From the NCBI GenBank assembly GCA_035646975.1, contig DASROJ010000281.1, positions 1 to 9,012 on the forward strand: a stretch of DNA of 9,012 nt, in the 5' to 3' direction. This DNA comes from DASROJ01 sp035646975. Its GTDB lineage: Bacteria > Acidobacteriota > Polarisedimenticolia > JACPZX01 > DASXTC01. The notes below the pieces were generated by a model. The model was given only the letters and a program-made list of their open reading frames with translations, ran no database searches and had not been told where the DNA came from. The translations under genes were made by a program, and so were the position numbers. Positions 1 to 6,538 of this stretch are shown here, piece by piece; the stretch's first letter is position 1, and the number at the start of each line of letters is the position of its first letter.

Positions 1-16
1 AAACCGGCGGGCCGAT

Positions 17-1870
17 TCATTTCAAGCCGCCGGTCCGCGAAAGGATCTCCCGTGCGGCCGGATCGTCGGGAGCTGATTTCAGGATCCTCAGCGCCCGTTC
101 GCGCGCGCCGGCCGAATCTCCTTCCGACATCAGCAGCGCCGCCATCGCTCGCGCCACGTCGAGACTGCCCGGGTCGGCCTTCTCGGCCACCGACAGGTTC
201 GCCAGGGCTTCGGCGGCAGCCGCCGGACCATGCCGCATCAGTATCAGTCCGAGGTTTCGTCGTGGCAGCACGAGATCGGGCGCCAGCTCCACCGCCTTCC
301 GGTACTGCGACTCGGCCCGATCGAGCTGGCCGGATTGCGCCAGCGCAACACCCAGCCCGTTGCGCAGCGCCGCGTCGTCCGGCGAGGCCTGGACCGCCCG
401 CTCGTACCAGGTCACGGCGGATGCGAGGTCACCCTGTTTTCGGAACGCCTGCGCCATCATCCAGTCATCCCGCGAGGCGTCGGTCTGCCGCAACCCCGCG
501 GAGGCACGCGTCATCGCCAGGCCTGCCAGCACCACGCAGACGATGTGCAGAAGGGCCCTGTTCCGGGTCAGACGAAACCGCAGCAGACGCCCGAGCGTGA
601 TCAAACCGCCGGCCCCCATCACCATCAGCGGAGCCACCACCGGCGCGCGGTACCGATCGGCGACGAAGAATGGCAGCATCGTCACCATCGGCACCAGGAC
701 CAGCAGAGCCAGCAGGACGATCGCTGCGTTGCTCAGCATCCGCCGCGCCGTGCCGGCGGCCAAGCCGTACAGACCGAGGGGCGCGACGAGGCCGAAGCCG
801 AGCGGCATGAGCCAGAGCGCCGGAGCCATCGACCTCATGAAAGTGAAGTCGAGATGATTGGGGACTTCCTCGGCCCCCCAGAACAGGGCCAGCTTCCGTG
901 CGGCCAGACGCGCGGTGCGACCGGGGTGCTCGCGGGCGAACTCGAAGCCCTTGTGAAACCAGAACGCCGACGCGTCCACCGGATCGAGCGGCCGCCCCGA
1001 CATGCGCCTGGCCATGGCCAGACTCGACTCTTCGAGATCGTAATGGCTCAGCGCGAATTCGCGGTCACCGGCTGACCAGGGTTCGTCGAAGGTGCCGGTT
1101 GCCCCCTCGTGATTGCCGATGTAGAAATTGATGCCGCTCGACGTCGTCAGCAGCACCCACCTCCCCGAAGCCGCGTGGTTGAGCCCCGCCACCGCGATGA
1201 GCACCAGGGCGGCGCCCGACCAGAGCGCTGCACCCGCCGCGACTCGCCATCGAGGCGGAGCGAAGCAGAGGCACCAGAGCGCCAGCGCCGGGATCAGGAG
1301 CAGCAGGTTCGGGCGCTCCGTCGCCGCCAGCGCGAAGCAGACCCCCGCGCCGGCCATCCGCGCCGCGCAGGGGCCGGGTCGTTGCTGCCGTATCGCCTCG
1401 AGGGCCAGCAGCCCGCCGGACATCATGAGCAACAGCGTCCATGAGATCATCAGGATATCGGCCTCGAAAAAAGCGAACGGGCCGTAGAACAGCGCCATCG
1501 TCGCGGCAACGAGCCCCATCCAGGGCGCTGCGGGTGCCTCGTGCCCGGAAGCCGAGGCGATCGTGAAGCGGTAGAGCACCCCGGCGAGCGCGCAGCCCAC
1601 CCCCGCCTGCAGCAGGCAGACCGGATAGAGGTTGGATCCGAACAGCAGGAGATCCAGCGCGAGGAGCCAGGGGTAGAGGATGCCCCCGTAGAAAAACGGC
1701 CGGTCGGCGATGAGCCGGCCCTGCAGGATTTCCCTCGCGCGCTCGAGGTACCGGGCCGAGTCACCCACCGGGTCGTGGAAGAAGGGCAGCGCGGCAGCCT
1801 GGTTCAGGTAGATCACGCGCGCGAGCAGCCCGGCCAGCAGCAGGTAGAACAGCAGTCGACGGGCGCGCAT
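17..1870 (-). CDS. GT-C (GT39/ArnT-like) membrane glycosyltransferase with C-terminal TPR domain
   Basis: A 617-residue integral membrane protein. Residues 6-23 form the first membrane segment, followed by an extracytoplasmic loop with the acidic GDSARYLERA signature (D37) typical of PMT/ArnT-type GT-C glycosyltransferases, which use polyprenyl-phosphate sugars to glycosylate protein or lipid outside the membrane. About ten further hydrophobic helices follow up to roughly residue 460. The last 150 residues (from the stretch MMAQAFRKQGD) are soluble and contain three to four TPR units with the usual A-x-Y/W-x-A-x-P spacing, probably for partner binding. ATG is the only usable start because it opens directly into the first helix; the Shine-Dalgarno match (GGAG, about 12 bases upstream) is poor, which suggests translational coupling to the lipoprotein gene ending 18 bases upstream. 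It is the last gene of the minus-strand operon. The family is well supported; donor and acceptor are unknown. Confidence 0.8.
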   Translation of the reverse strand: MRARRLLFYLLLAGLLARVIYLNQAAALPFFHDPVGDSARYLERAREILQGRLIADRPFFYGGILYPWLLALDLLLFGSNLYPVCLLQAGVGCALAGVLYRFTIASASGHEAPAAPWMGLVAATMALFYGPFAFFEADILMISWTLLLMMSGGLLALEAIRQQRPGPCAARMAGAGVCFALAATERPNLLLLIPALALWCLCFAPPRWRVAAGAALWSGAALVLIAVAGLNHAASGRWVLLTTSSGINFYIGNHEGATGTFDEPWSAGDREFALSHYDLEESSLAMARRMSGRPLDPVDASAFWFHKGFEFAREHPGRTARLAARKLALFWGAEEVPNHLDFTFMRSMAPALWLMPLGFGLVAPLGLYGLAAGTARRMLSNAAIVLLALLVLVPMVTMLPFFVADRYRAPVVAPLMVMGAGGLITLGRLLRFRLTRNRALLHIVCVVLAGLAMTRASAGLRQTDASRDDWMMAQAFRKQGDLASAVTWYERAVQASPDDAALRNGLGVALAQSGQLDRAESQYRKAVELAPDLVLPRRNLGLILMRHGPAAAAEALANLSVAEKADPGSLDVARAMAALLMSEGDSAGARERALRILKSAPDDPAAREILSRTGGLK

Positions 1871-1888
1871 CCGCGGGCGCCGCTCCGT

Positions 1889-2857
1889 CTACTTCAACTG
1901 AGCGCGGAGGATATCGGCCACGGCGTGCTCGATCGAGCCGCTGGTCGGCTCCCCCGGGATGCGCCCGAGCTCCTTGCCGTCCTTCCAGAAGATGAAGGTC
2001 GGGATCCCCGTGACATTCTTGGACCGGGCGGGATCGTATGTGCCGAACCCCATGGGCACGCCATGATAAGAGACGCTCAGGCTGGGATTGGCGGCCACCT
2101 TGATGGTCTTCATGAACTTGGGGACGAGCACCTTGCAATGCGGGCACCAGGTCCCGAAGAAGACTTCGATCTCCACCGGTGTCCTGATCGACTGCAGATA
2201 CGCGATCGAGGAGGGCTCGGGGGTGTAGGTGTCGATTCCCTTCCTGTAGAGCGGCGAGTGGCGAAGGATCTCGTCCTGTCCGGTGGGCCCCACCAGCGGC
2301 TGCTTCGGCAATATCTTGAGCCGGTTCGAACCGACGTAGAAGACGACGCCTCCCTGGGCGGCATCGACGGTATAGGTGGACGTGGCGGCGGTGGTCTCCG
2401 CGCCCGGTGTCAGACGGGCGGCGTCGCCGTCGCCTTCGACCTTCACCTTGGACCGATCCACGGCCGTCACCTTCATCCCTTCCTGTGTGATGATGCAGAC
2501 CTTGGGCACCTCCGGCGCGTTGATCAGGATCCGGCGGCTGTCCCGTTCCTGGTAGAAACAGGCATCAGGGGATGGCTTGCCGTCGACTTCGAGGGCAAAG
2601 TCGTACCTGGCCACCCACCAGGGGTCGGGTGTCTTGCCACCGGGCTGCGTCTCACCCGTTGCCCCCGGATTGGTCGGTGCCGCCGGGGATGCGGCAGGCG
2701 GGGTCGCAGGAGACGATGTGGACGCGGCGGATTGAGCGGGCGGCTGTGCGGGGGCGGGGCCTCCGCAGGCCATTCCGACGACGAGAAGGACGATCGGGAG
2801 CATCGGTCCGGCCATCCGCCCGGTCAGGCGACCCGGGTATTCGCTCATTCGTGGCAT
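1889..2857 (-). CDS. Thioredoxin-family probable lipoprotein with CPHC active site
   Basis: 322 residues. A hydrophobic segment (about 19-30) ends in VVGMAC, giving a likely lipid-modified Cys31. The lipobox is loose (Gly at -3, Met at -2). Gly follows Cys31, so there is no Asp inner-membrane retention signal. A Pro/Ala/Ser/Thr-rich linker (34-77) comes next, then a domain of unknown family (about 80-225), then a thioredoxin fold with FFGTWCPHC (Cys238, Cys241) and the cis-proline loop TGIPTF (Pro286). CPHC is the dipeptide of DsbA, a strong oxidant, whereas reducing thioredoxins have CGPC; an oxidising or isomerising role outside the cytoplasm is inferred, not shown. Cys100 and Cys121 in the unknown domain are absent from the paralogue encoded next door. 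The ATG start is backed by a strong Shine-Dalgarno sequence. The gene lies 21 bases after its paralogue and 18 before the glycosyltransferase, so it is probably in the same operon. Confidence 0.85.
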   Translation of the reverse strand: MPRMSEYPGRLTGRMAGPMLPIVLLVVGMACGGPAPAQPPAQSAASTSSPATPPAASPAAPTNPGATGETQPGGKTPDPWWVARYDFALEVDGKPSPDACFYQERDSRRILINAPEVPKVCIITQEGMKVTAVDRSKVKVEGDGDAARLTPGAETTAATSTYTVDAAQGGVVFYVGSNRLKILPKQPLVGPTGQDEILRHSPLYRKGIDTYTPEPSSIAYLQSIRTPVEIEVFFGTWCPHCKVLVPKFMKTIKVAANPSLSVSYHGVPMGFGTYDPARSKNVTGIPTFIFWKDGKELGRIPGEPTSGSIEHAVADILRAQLK

Positions 2858-2864
2858 CTTCCAA

Positions 2865-2872
2865 CTCCTCCT
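2865..2872 (-). promoter_or_regulatory. Strong ribosome binding site of the thioredoxin lipoprotein gene
   Basis: On the minus strand AGGAGGAG lies 7 bases before the ATG at 2857, inside the 21-base gap after the upstream paralogue's stop. It favours this ATG over the next in-frame ATG three codons later, and suggests independent, efficient initiation rather than pure coupling. Confidence 0.7.
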
Positions 2873-2878
2873 GCGCGG

Positions 2879-3703
2879 TCAGCCTTTGCCCTGCTCGTAC
2901 TGAAAGAGGATCTTGACCAGCTCGTGCTCGACGCTGCTGTCCCCCGGCACGGCGCTGACTCTGCCGATCTCTTTGTCGCCGGCATACACGATGAAGGTGG
3001 GCACCCCCTTGATGTTCTTTTCTTTCGCCGGGGGGTAGTCACCGAACGGTGGCGGCGGCACACCCACGAAGGACACCTTGATATTGTCGTTGGACGCCAC
3101 GCTCATGCTCTTGAGGAACCGCGGCACAGCCTCCCGGCAGTGCGGGCACCAGGAGCCGAAAAACACTTCCACCCGGACCGGCAGCTTGTAGCCCTTCAGA
3201 TAAACCGTGTCGGACTCCGCCGGCGCGTACTCCTGCATCCCCTTGCGGTAGGCCGGCAGCTGTGCGATCAGCTCCTCCGAGGTCGCGGGGCCGAGCAGCG
3301 GCGGCTTCGGTCCCAGCCGCACTTTCCGGCCATCGAGGAAGAACACGACCGCATCGCCATCCATCGTGTAGGGAGATGGTGGACCGACGATCTCGGTATC
3401 AGGCAGCAGCACCTGCTCGGGTATCGGACCTTTTTCGATCATCGCGGGGTTCACCGTCTTGACCTCGCGTCCGGTGACATCGATCACGAGCGGCTGCTTG
3501 AACTCGGGGGCCATGACCAGGACCGCCGGGCGACCGTTCGTGCTGAATACCCGGGCCTGGGGCGAGGCGACGCCATCGATGGCGAGAAGATAATTGAAAT
3601 TCTCGAACCAGGTCCGTTTCTGGGCCGGCAGCGTCTGCGCGCGGGCGACGCCGCCGCACACTGCCGCCGCCAGCGCAACGCACAAAACGAGCCGCCTGCT
3701 CAT
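2879..3703 (-). CDS. Secreted thioredoxin-family protein with CPHC active site
   Basis: 274 residues from the ATG at 3703. The N-terminus is a classic Sec signal peptide (MSRR, hydrophobic core, ARA before Gln23), so the mature protein should be periplasmic. Residues about 32-175 form the unassigned domain shared with the neighbouring lipoprotein. The thioredoxin fold follows with FFGSWCPHC (Cys186, Cys189) and cis-proline loop KGVPTF (Pro235). The paralogues match almost without gaps from the YRKGM/YRKGI motif to the C-terminus, which indicates tandem duplication. This copy has no other cysteines in the mature chain, so it can only shuttle one disulfide, and it carries a proline cluster (216-225) before the cis-Pro strand. 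An upstream in-frame start at 3730 would overlap the preceding gene by 23 bases and spoil the signal peptide, so it is rejected. The DsbA-like CPHC dipeptide suggests oxidase chemistry; the substrate is unknown. Confidence 0.85.
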   Translation of the reverse strand: MSRRLVLCVALAAAVCGGVARAQTLPAQKRTWFENFNYLLAIDGVASPQARVFSTNGRPAVLVMAPEFKQPLVIDVTGREVKTVNPAMIEKGPIPEQVLLPDTEIVGPPSPYTMDGDAVVFFLDGRKVRLGPKPPLLGPATSEELIAQLPAYRKGMQEYAPAESDTVYLKGYKLPVRVEVFFGSWCPHCREAVPRFLKSMSVASNDNIKVSFVGVPPPPFGDYPPAKEKNIKGVPTFIVYAGDKEIGRVSAVPGDSSVEHELVKILFQYEQGKG

Positions 3704-3707
3704 CCGG

Positions 3708-4637
3708 TCACCCCTCCAGGGACTTCGCAATCTGCTCCTCCGTGGGAACTTCGTTCCAGGTGGCTCTCACCTCGCCATCCCTCAGCAGGAACAGTCGCGG
3801 CAGCCGGCGATGGAGCCGGCCCAGATCCGAGCCCGCCGCATGATAGAGCGGAAACGCGGGTCCCCGGGTCCAGAAGAACTCGTTGTAGGCCGTCGCATCG
3901 TCCTCGTACAGTCCGACCACCGGCACTCGTCCCGAAGCCGCCAGCTTGTTGAGCCGATCGACCGCCGCGATGGTGGCCGTGTCTCGCATTCCCATCAGCA
4001 CCACCAGGTGGGCGTCTTTTTCGAGATCCACCTCGGCCAGCGCGACGTTGAGGTCCGCCCAATGCACACCCGGTCTGAGCGCCGTGGCCATGTCGTCGAT
4101 GGGCAATCCGGGCGCGGCGAACACGAACGCGCCAGACGCCAGCGCCGACGCCGCCAGCACCGGAGTCTTCCATTGTCCGGTCTTCCCGCCCGCGATATCC
4201 GGCCGTGGACCGCCGCGCAACGCCGCCATCCCCACCAGCGCGGCTGCCAGGAACCCCACATCCTCGACCAGAGTCTGCCGGGGCGTCCTCGGCGTGTTGC
4301 GTCCGAAGCAACCGCACTCCGTCAGCGGCTGGTCGGTGACGATCGCGAATCCCACGGCACCGATGAACACCAGCAACAGCAACGCCGCCACCGAGAAGCT
4401 CAGGACGGGGCGGAAGTTTATCAAAAGGGCGATACCCGCGACCACCTCAACCGGGATCAGGACGTAGGCGAGCAGGCGCGCCATCGCCCCGGCCACGATG
4501 CCGTACTGGATGATTTCGTGCGTGAATCCTTCCGGATCGAGCGCCTTGAGCAGACCGGCCAGCAGGAAGACGCCCGATAAGAGCAGGCGGCAGAGATGCC
4601 CCACAAAACGGAAAAGCGCCGGGACACGCGAGGTCAT
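3708..4637 (-). CDS. MauE/DoxX-like membrane protein with C-terminal cysteine-less thioredoxin-like domain
   Basis: 309 residues. The N-terminal half has four membrane helices (about 13-33, 50-73, 78-100, 124-141) in the MauE/DoxX pattern: G-x-x-K near the end of helix 1 (LLAGLLKALDP), P-x-E in helix 2 (IPVEVVAG) and the CGCFGR motif at 108-113 after helix 3. A fifth hydrophobic segment (about 159-175) leads to a soluble tail (187-309) that reads like a TlpA/redoxin fold (strand HLVVLM, later LPRLFLLRDGEV), but the position where CxxC should lie is GMRD, so the tail has no redox cysteines. MauE is known to be required, with the thioredoxin-like MauD, for maturation of the disulfide-rich small subunit of methylamine dehydrogenase; here the likely partners are the two CPHC proteins downstream. 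Its ATG directly follows the SDR stop (TAG-ATG) and its stop is 4 bases from the next start, so translation is probably coupled. Confidence 0.78.
   Translation of the reverse strand: MTSRVPALFRFVGHLCRLLLSGVFLLAGLLKALDPEGFTHEIIQYGIVAGAMARLLAYVLIPVEVVAGIALLINFRPVLSFSVAALLLLVFIGAVGFAIVTDQPLTECGCFGRNTPRTPRQTLVEDVGFLAAALVGMAALRGGPRPDIAGGKTGQWKTPVLAASALASGAFVFAAPGLPIDDMATALRPGVHWADLNVALAEVDLEKDAHLVVLMGMRDTATIAAVDRLNKLAASGRVPVVGLYEDDATAYNEFFWTRGPAFPLYHAAGSDLGRLHRRLPRLFLLRDGEVRATWNEVPTEEQIAKSLEG
3711..3717 (-). promoter_or_regulatory. Ribosome binding site fixing the start at 3703
   Basis: GGAGGGG on the minus strand sits 7 bases before the ATG at 3703 and lies within the last codons of the upstream MauE-like gene. 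It decides between this start and the longer reading frame starting at 3730, whose extra nine residues would precede the signal peptide. Confidence 0.7.
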
Positions 4638-5429
4638 CTAGAGCAGTCCCCTGCAAAGACCGCCATCGACCTGTATCACCGTCCCGGTGAGATAGGCGGC
4701 CCGCTCCGAGCAGAGAAACGCCACCAGGTCCGCGATCTCCCCTGGCTCGCCAATCCTGCGGAGCGGCACGGCCTGCGCCATCGTTCTCATGATCTCCTGG
4801 TTGGTCGTCCCCGCCTCGCGGGCCCGGATTTCGGCCAGCTCGGTCAACCGATCCGTCAGAGTGTAGCCGGGGCAGACAGTGTTCACCAGCACGTTGAAGG
4901 GTCCGCACTCGTTGGCGAGCGTCTTGGAGAACCCGGCCACGCCGGCTCGCAGGCTGTTGGACAGCATCAGACCGTCGATCGGCTGCTTGACCGATATCGA
5001 GGTCAGGTTGACGATGCGGCCCCACCGGCGTTCCTTCATGCCGGGCACCACCTCGCGGCAGAGAAGCACGGCGCTGCGAAGGTTCAACCGGAACGCCTCG
5101 TCCCACGCATCCGGCCCGAGATCCTCGAACGCACCCGGGCGCGGCCCGCCTGCGTTGTTGACCAGGATGTCGATCCTGCCGAACCGGGCCCGGACCTCCC
5201 GCGTGATGTTCAACGCATCGGACAGGACGCCGACATCCCCGGTCACCGCGAACAGGTCGGCGCCCGTGTCGCGCTCGATGGCCAGGGCGGCGTCCAGCAG
5301 CGGTTCCCTGCGCCGCGCGCAGATCGCCACCTTGCACCCCTCCGTCGCCAGCGCACGGGCCACCGCGCGGCCGATACCGGTGCTGGAGGCTGCAACAAGG
5401 GCGACCTTGCCTTCGATGCCCAGATCCAT
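4638..5429 (-). CDS. Divergent short-chain dehydrogenase/reductase (BKR-like SDR)
   Basis: 263 residues with a complete Rossmann fold: cofactor loop ASSTGIGRA (14-22) in place of TGxxxGIG, NNAG (91-94), a structural Asn116, Ser144 in NLTSIS, PG at 187-188 and the C-terminal TGTVIQVDGG. The catalytic YxxxK is missing: the segment LSNSLRAG (156-163) occupies it, placing Ser157 and Arg161 where Tyr and Lys belong. This LSNxxRAG form is known from a BKR-like SDR subgroup with an imperfect tetrad, often annotated as 3-oxoacyl-ACP reductase without proof. Activity and substrate are therefore uncertain. The ATG at 5429 was chosen over a longer reading frame reaching 5777, because the fold begins here and AAAGGGG lies 5 bases upstream; the longer version would be 116 residues of non-SDR sequence overlapping the transporter gene. 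The stop is fused to the start of the MauE-like gene, so they are expressed together. Confidence 0.85.
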   Translation of the reverse strand: MDLGIEGKVALVAASSTGIGRAVARALATEGCKVAICARRREPLLDAALAIERDTGADLFAVTGDVGVLSDALNITREVRARFGRIDILVNNAGGPRPGAFEDLGPDAWDEAFRLNLRSAVLLCREVVPGMKERRWGRIVNLTSISVKQPIDGLMLSNSLRAGVAGFSKTLANECGPFNVLVNTVCPGYTLTDRLTELAEIRAREAGTTNQEIMRTMAQAVPLRRIGEPGEIADLVAFLCSERAAYLTGTVIQVDGGLCRGLL

Positions 5430-5457
5430 GACGACCCCTTTGAGGTTGTGCCCGCGA

Positions 5458-5463
5458 ATCATA
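5458..5463 (-). promoter_or_regulatory. Candidate -10 box for the SDR-thioredoxin operon
   Basis: TATGAT on the minus strand matches TATAAT at five of six positions and stands out in very GC-rich surroundings, 28 bases before the SDR start. The best -35 resemblance, TTGCGA, would need a 20-base spacer, which is too long for a strong sigma-70 promoter, and it falls inside the neighbouring hairpin. It is a plausible internal promoter that could separate the operon from the upstream transporter gene. Confidence 0.35.
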
Positions 5464-5476
5464 CTACCGGCAGGCC

Positions 5477-5508
5477 GCGGCGCTCGCAACGGGAGCGCCG
5501 CAGTTTTT
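5477..5508 (+). terminator. Rho-independent terminator-like hairpin, facing the plus strand
   Basis: GCGGCGCTC (5477-5485) and GAGCGCCGC (5493-5501) form a perfect 9-bp stem around a 7-base loop, followed by AG and then five T (5504-5508). The T-tract is on the plus strand, although both flanking genes read on the minus strand. For minus-strand transcripts the hairpin lies 18 bases after the EamA stop and has no U-tract behind it. It may end antisense transcription, or serve as an mRNA-stabilising or partial-termination hairpin between the two genes. Confidence 0.55.
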
Positions 5509-5518
5509 CGGCTCTCGC

Positions 5519-6457
5519 TCAGCCCCCCCAGAATCGCGTCAGAAGGATTCCGGCGAGGATGAAGCAGCCGCCCAGCGCGAGACCCGGGGTGAGCCGATCG
5601 CCCAGCAGCCACACCCCGAAAAACGTCCCCAGGACCGGGACGAGGTTGGAGTAGATCGCGGTGCGCAGGTTGCCCACCTGCTTCACCGATCGGTACCAGA
5701 GCACGTAGGAGATCACCAACGCGAAGACGCAGGAATAAACCAGCCCGGCCCAGGTCCGGCCGGACACCGCGTTCCAATCCTGTCGGCGCAAATCGGGAAT
5801 CGCCGGCAGGGCCATCAGGGCCGTGCCCAGCGACATCGACAGCGCGGTGACCTTCAGTGGCGAGTGCCGTTCGAGCAGTTCCTTTGAGAGCACGGTGTAG
5901 ATCGACCAGCAGAGCACCGCGCCGAGCACCAGCAGGTCGCCGAGGACCTCGGTTTCACCCGCTGGCGAAGCGGCCGCATCGAGCGGGCCGGGCATGTGGA
6001 AGGGCATGTGGACCTGTGGGGGGCCGGCGGCGCCACCGACGATCAGGTAGACACCGTAGAAAGCGAGCAGCGCGCCGACAGCGCCCGCCGGCCCGACGCG
6101 CTCGTGCCCCGCCAGGCGGGAGAGCAGCCCGACCACGACGGGGCTGGCCCCGAAGATCAGCGCGGTGCTCGACGCCGTGGTGCGCGCGAGCCCCAGCACG
6201 AAGCAGAGCTGGTAAAACGTGTGCCCCACCACGCCCAGGACCACCAGCCGGCCGAGATCGCGTCTGTCGATCCACGGCGAGTCTTCGAGCCACCAGGTCA
6301 GGCCCAGCAGCACCACCGAGGCACCGACGAACCGGATGATGTTGAAGGCGAGCGGCTCCATCTCGCGCAACGACATCTTGACGACGGTGACATTGAACGC
6401 CCAGAAGGCGACCACGCAAAGCAGCTCGAGATCGTTTCTGCCGAGACGGTGCTTCAC
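5519..6457 (-). CDS. EamA/DMT-superfamily drug/metabolite transporter
   Basis: 312 residues with ten predicted membrane helices in two EamA repeats of five. Repeat one starts with ELLCVVAFWAFNVTVVK, where a Trp-Ala/Gly-x-N motif is typical, and contains the P-L-x-F-N-x-I-R-F segment (about 35-43). Repeat two starts with GAVLCWSIYTVLSKELL and ends in ALGGCFILAGILLTRF. A central loop of about 30 residues (near 145-175, rich in Pro and Gly) separates the halves. The family exports amino acids, metabolites or drugs, but substrate cannot be read from sequence. The start is GTG, the reading frame beginning cleanly with MKHRLGRNDLELL; GAGG lies 8 bases upstream. It is divergent from the DUF1028 gene (81-base gap) and 89 bases before the SDR gene, so it may or may not share the SDR operon transcript. 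Confidence 0.85.
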   Translation of the reverse strand: MKHRLGRNDLELLCVVAFWAFNVTVVKMSLREMEPLAFNIIRFVGASVVLLGLTWWLEDSPWIDRRDLGRLVVLGVVGHTFYQLCFVLGLARTTASSTALIFGASPVVVGLLSRLAGHERVGPAGAVGALLAFYGVYLIVGGAAGPPQVHMPFHMPGPLDAAASPAGETEVLGDLLVLGAVLCWSIYTVLSKELLERHSPLKVTALSMSLGTALMALPAIPDLRRQDWNAVSGRTWAGLVYSCVFALVISYVLWYRSVKQVGNLRTAIYSNLVPVLGTFFGVWLLGDRLTPGLALGGCFILAGILLTRFWGG

Positions 6458-6458
6458 G

Positions 6459-6486
6459 TTGACAGCCTCTGAGGGTGTCCGATAGT
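6459..6486 (+). promoter_or_regulatory. Sigma-70-type promoter for the DUF1028 gene
   Basis: A perfect -35 TTGACA (6459-6464) is followed, after 16 bases, by GATAGT (6481-6486), matching TATAAT at four of six positions. Transcription would start near 6493, leaving a leader of about 45 bases before the ATG at 6539. The -35 box sits one base away from the GTG start of the divergent EamA gene, so expression of one gene may interfere with the other. Confidence 0.5.
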
Positions 6487-6538
6487 CTGACGGGCGCGAT
6501 AGGATACATCACCCAAAACACTGCCGAGGTGACCCGCC

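Noticed and set aside
1..16. Possible terminator after the glycosyltransferase gene (GC-rich inverted sequence followed by TTT on the minus strand).
   Set aside because: The stem is only 3-4 bp with a tiny loop and the window ends there, so no terminator can be supported.
230..1075. A 281-codon plus-strand open reading frame opposite the glycosyltransferase.
   Set aside because: Composition is Arg/Gln/His-rich with no domain or membrane pattern, and it lies wholly within a well supported membrane glycosyltransferase gene.
3704..3730. Earlier start for the secreted thioredoxin protein.
   Set aside because: It overlaps the preceding gene and puts charged residues ahead of a normal signal peptide; GGAGGGG supports the later ATG.
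1541..3952. An 803-codon open reading frame on the plus strand, opposite the two thioredoxin genes and part of the glycosyltransferase gene.
   Set aside because: It is in exact codon register with the antisense of three minus-strand genes, so it stays open simply because those genes avoid TTA, CTA and TCA codons, as expected in GC-rich DNA. Its product is rich in His, Arg, Gly and Asp with no domain, while the minus-strand products have clear families, signal peptides and ribosome binding sites.
5430..5777. N-terminal extension of the SDR frame to an upstream start.
   Set aside because: The 116 extra residues resemble no SDR, overlap the coding region of the EamA transporter, and the ATG at 5429 has its own ribosome binding site exactly where the Rossmann fold begins.
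6458..6538. A minus-strand promoter for the EamA gene in the divergent gap.
   Set aside because: TATCCT and similar AT-rich hexamers are present but none has a suitable -35 at 16-18 bases, so none can be called.
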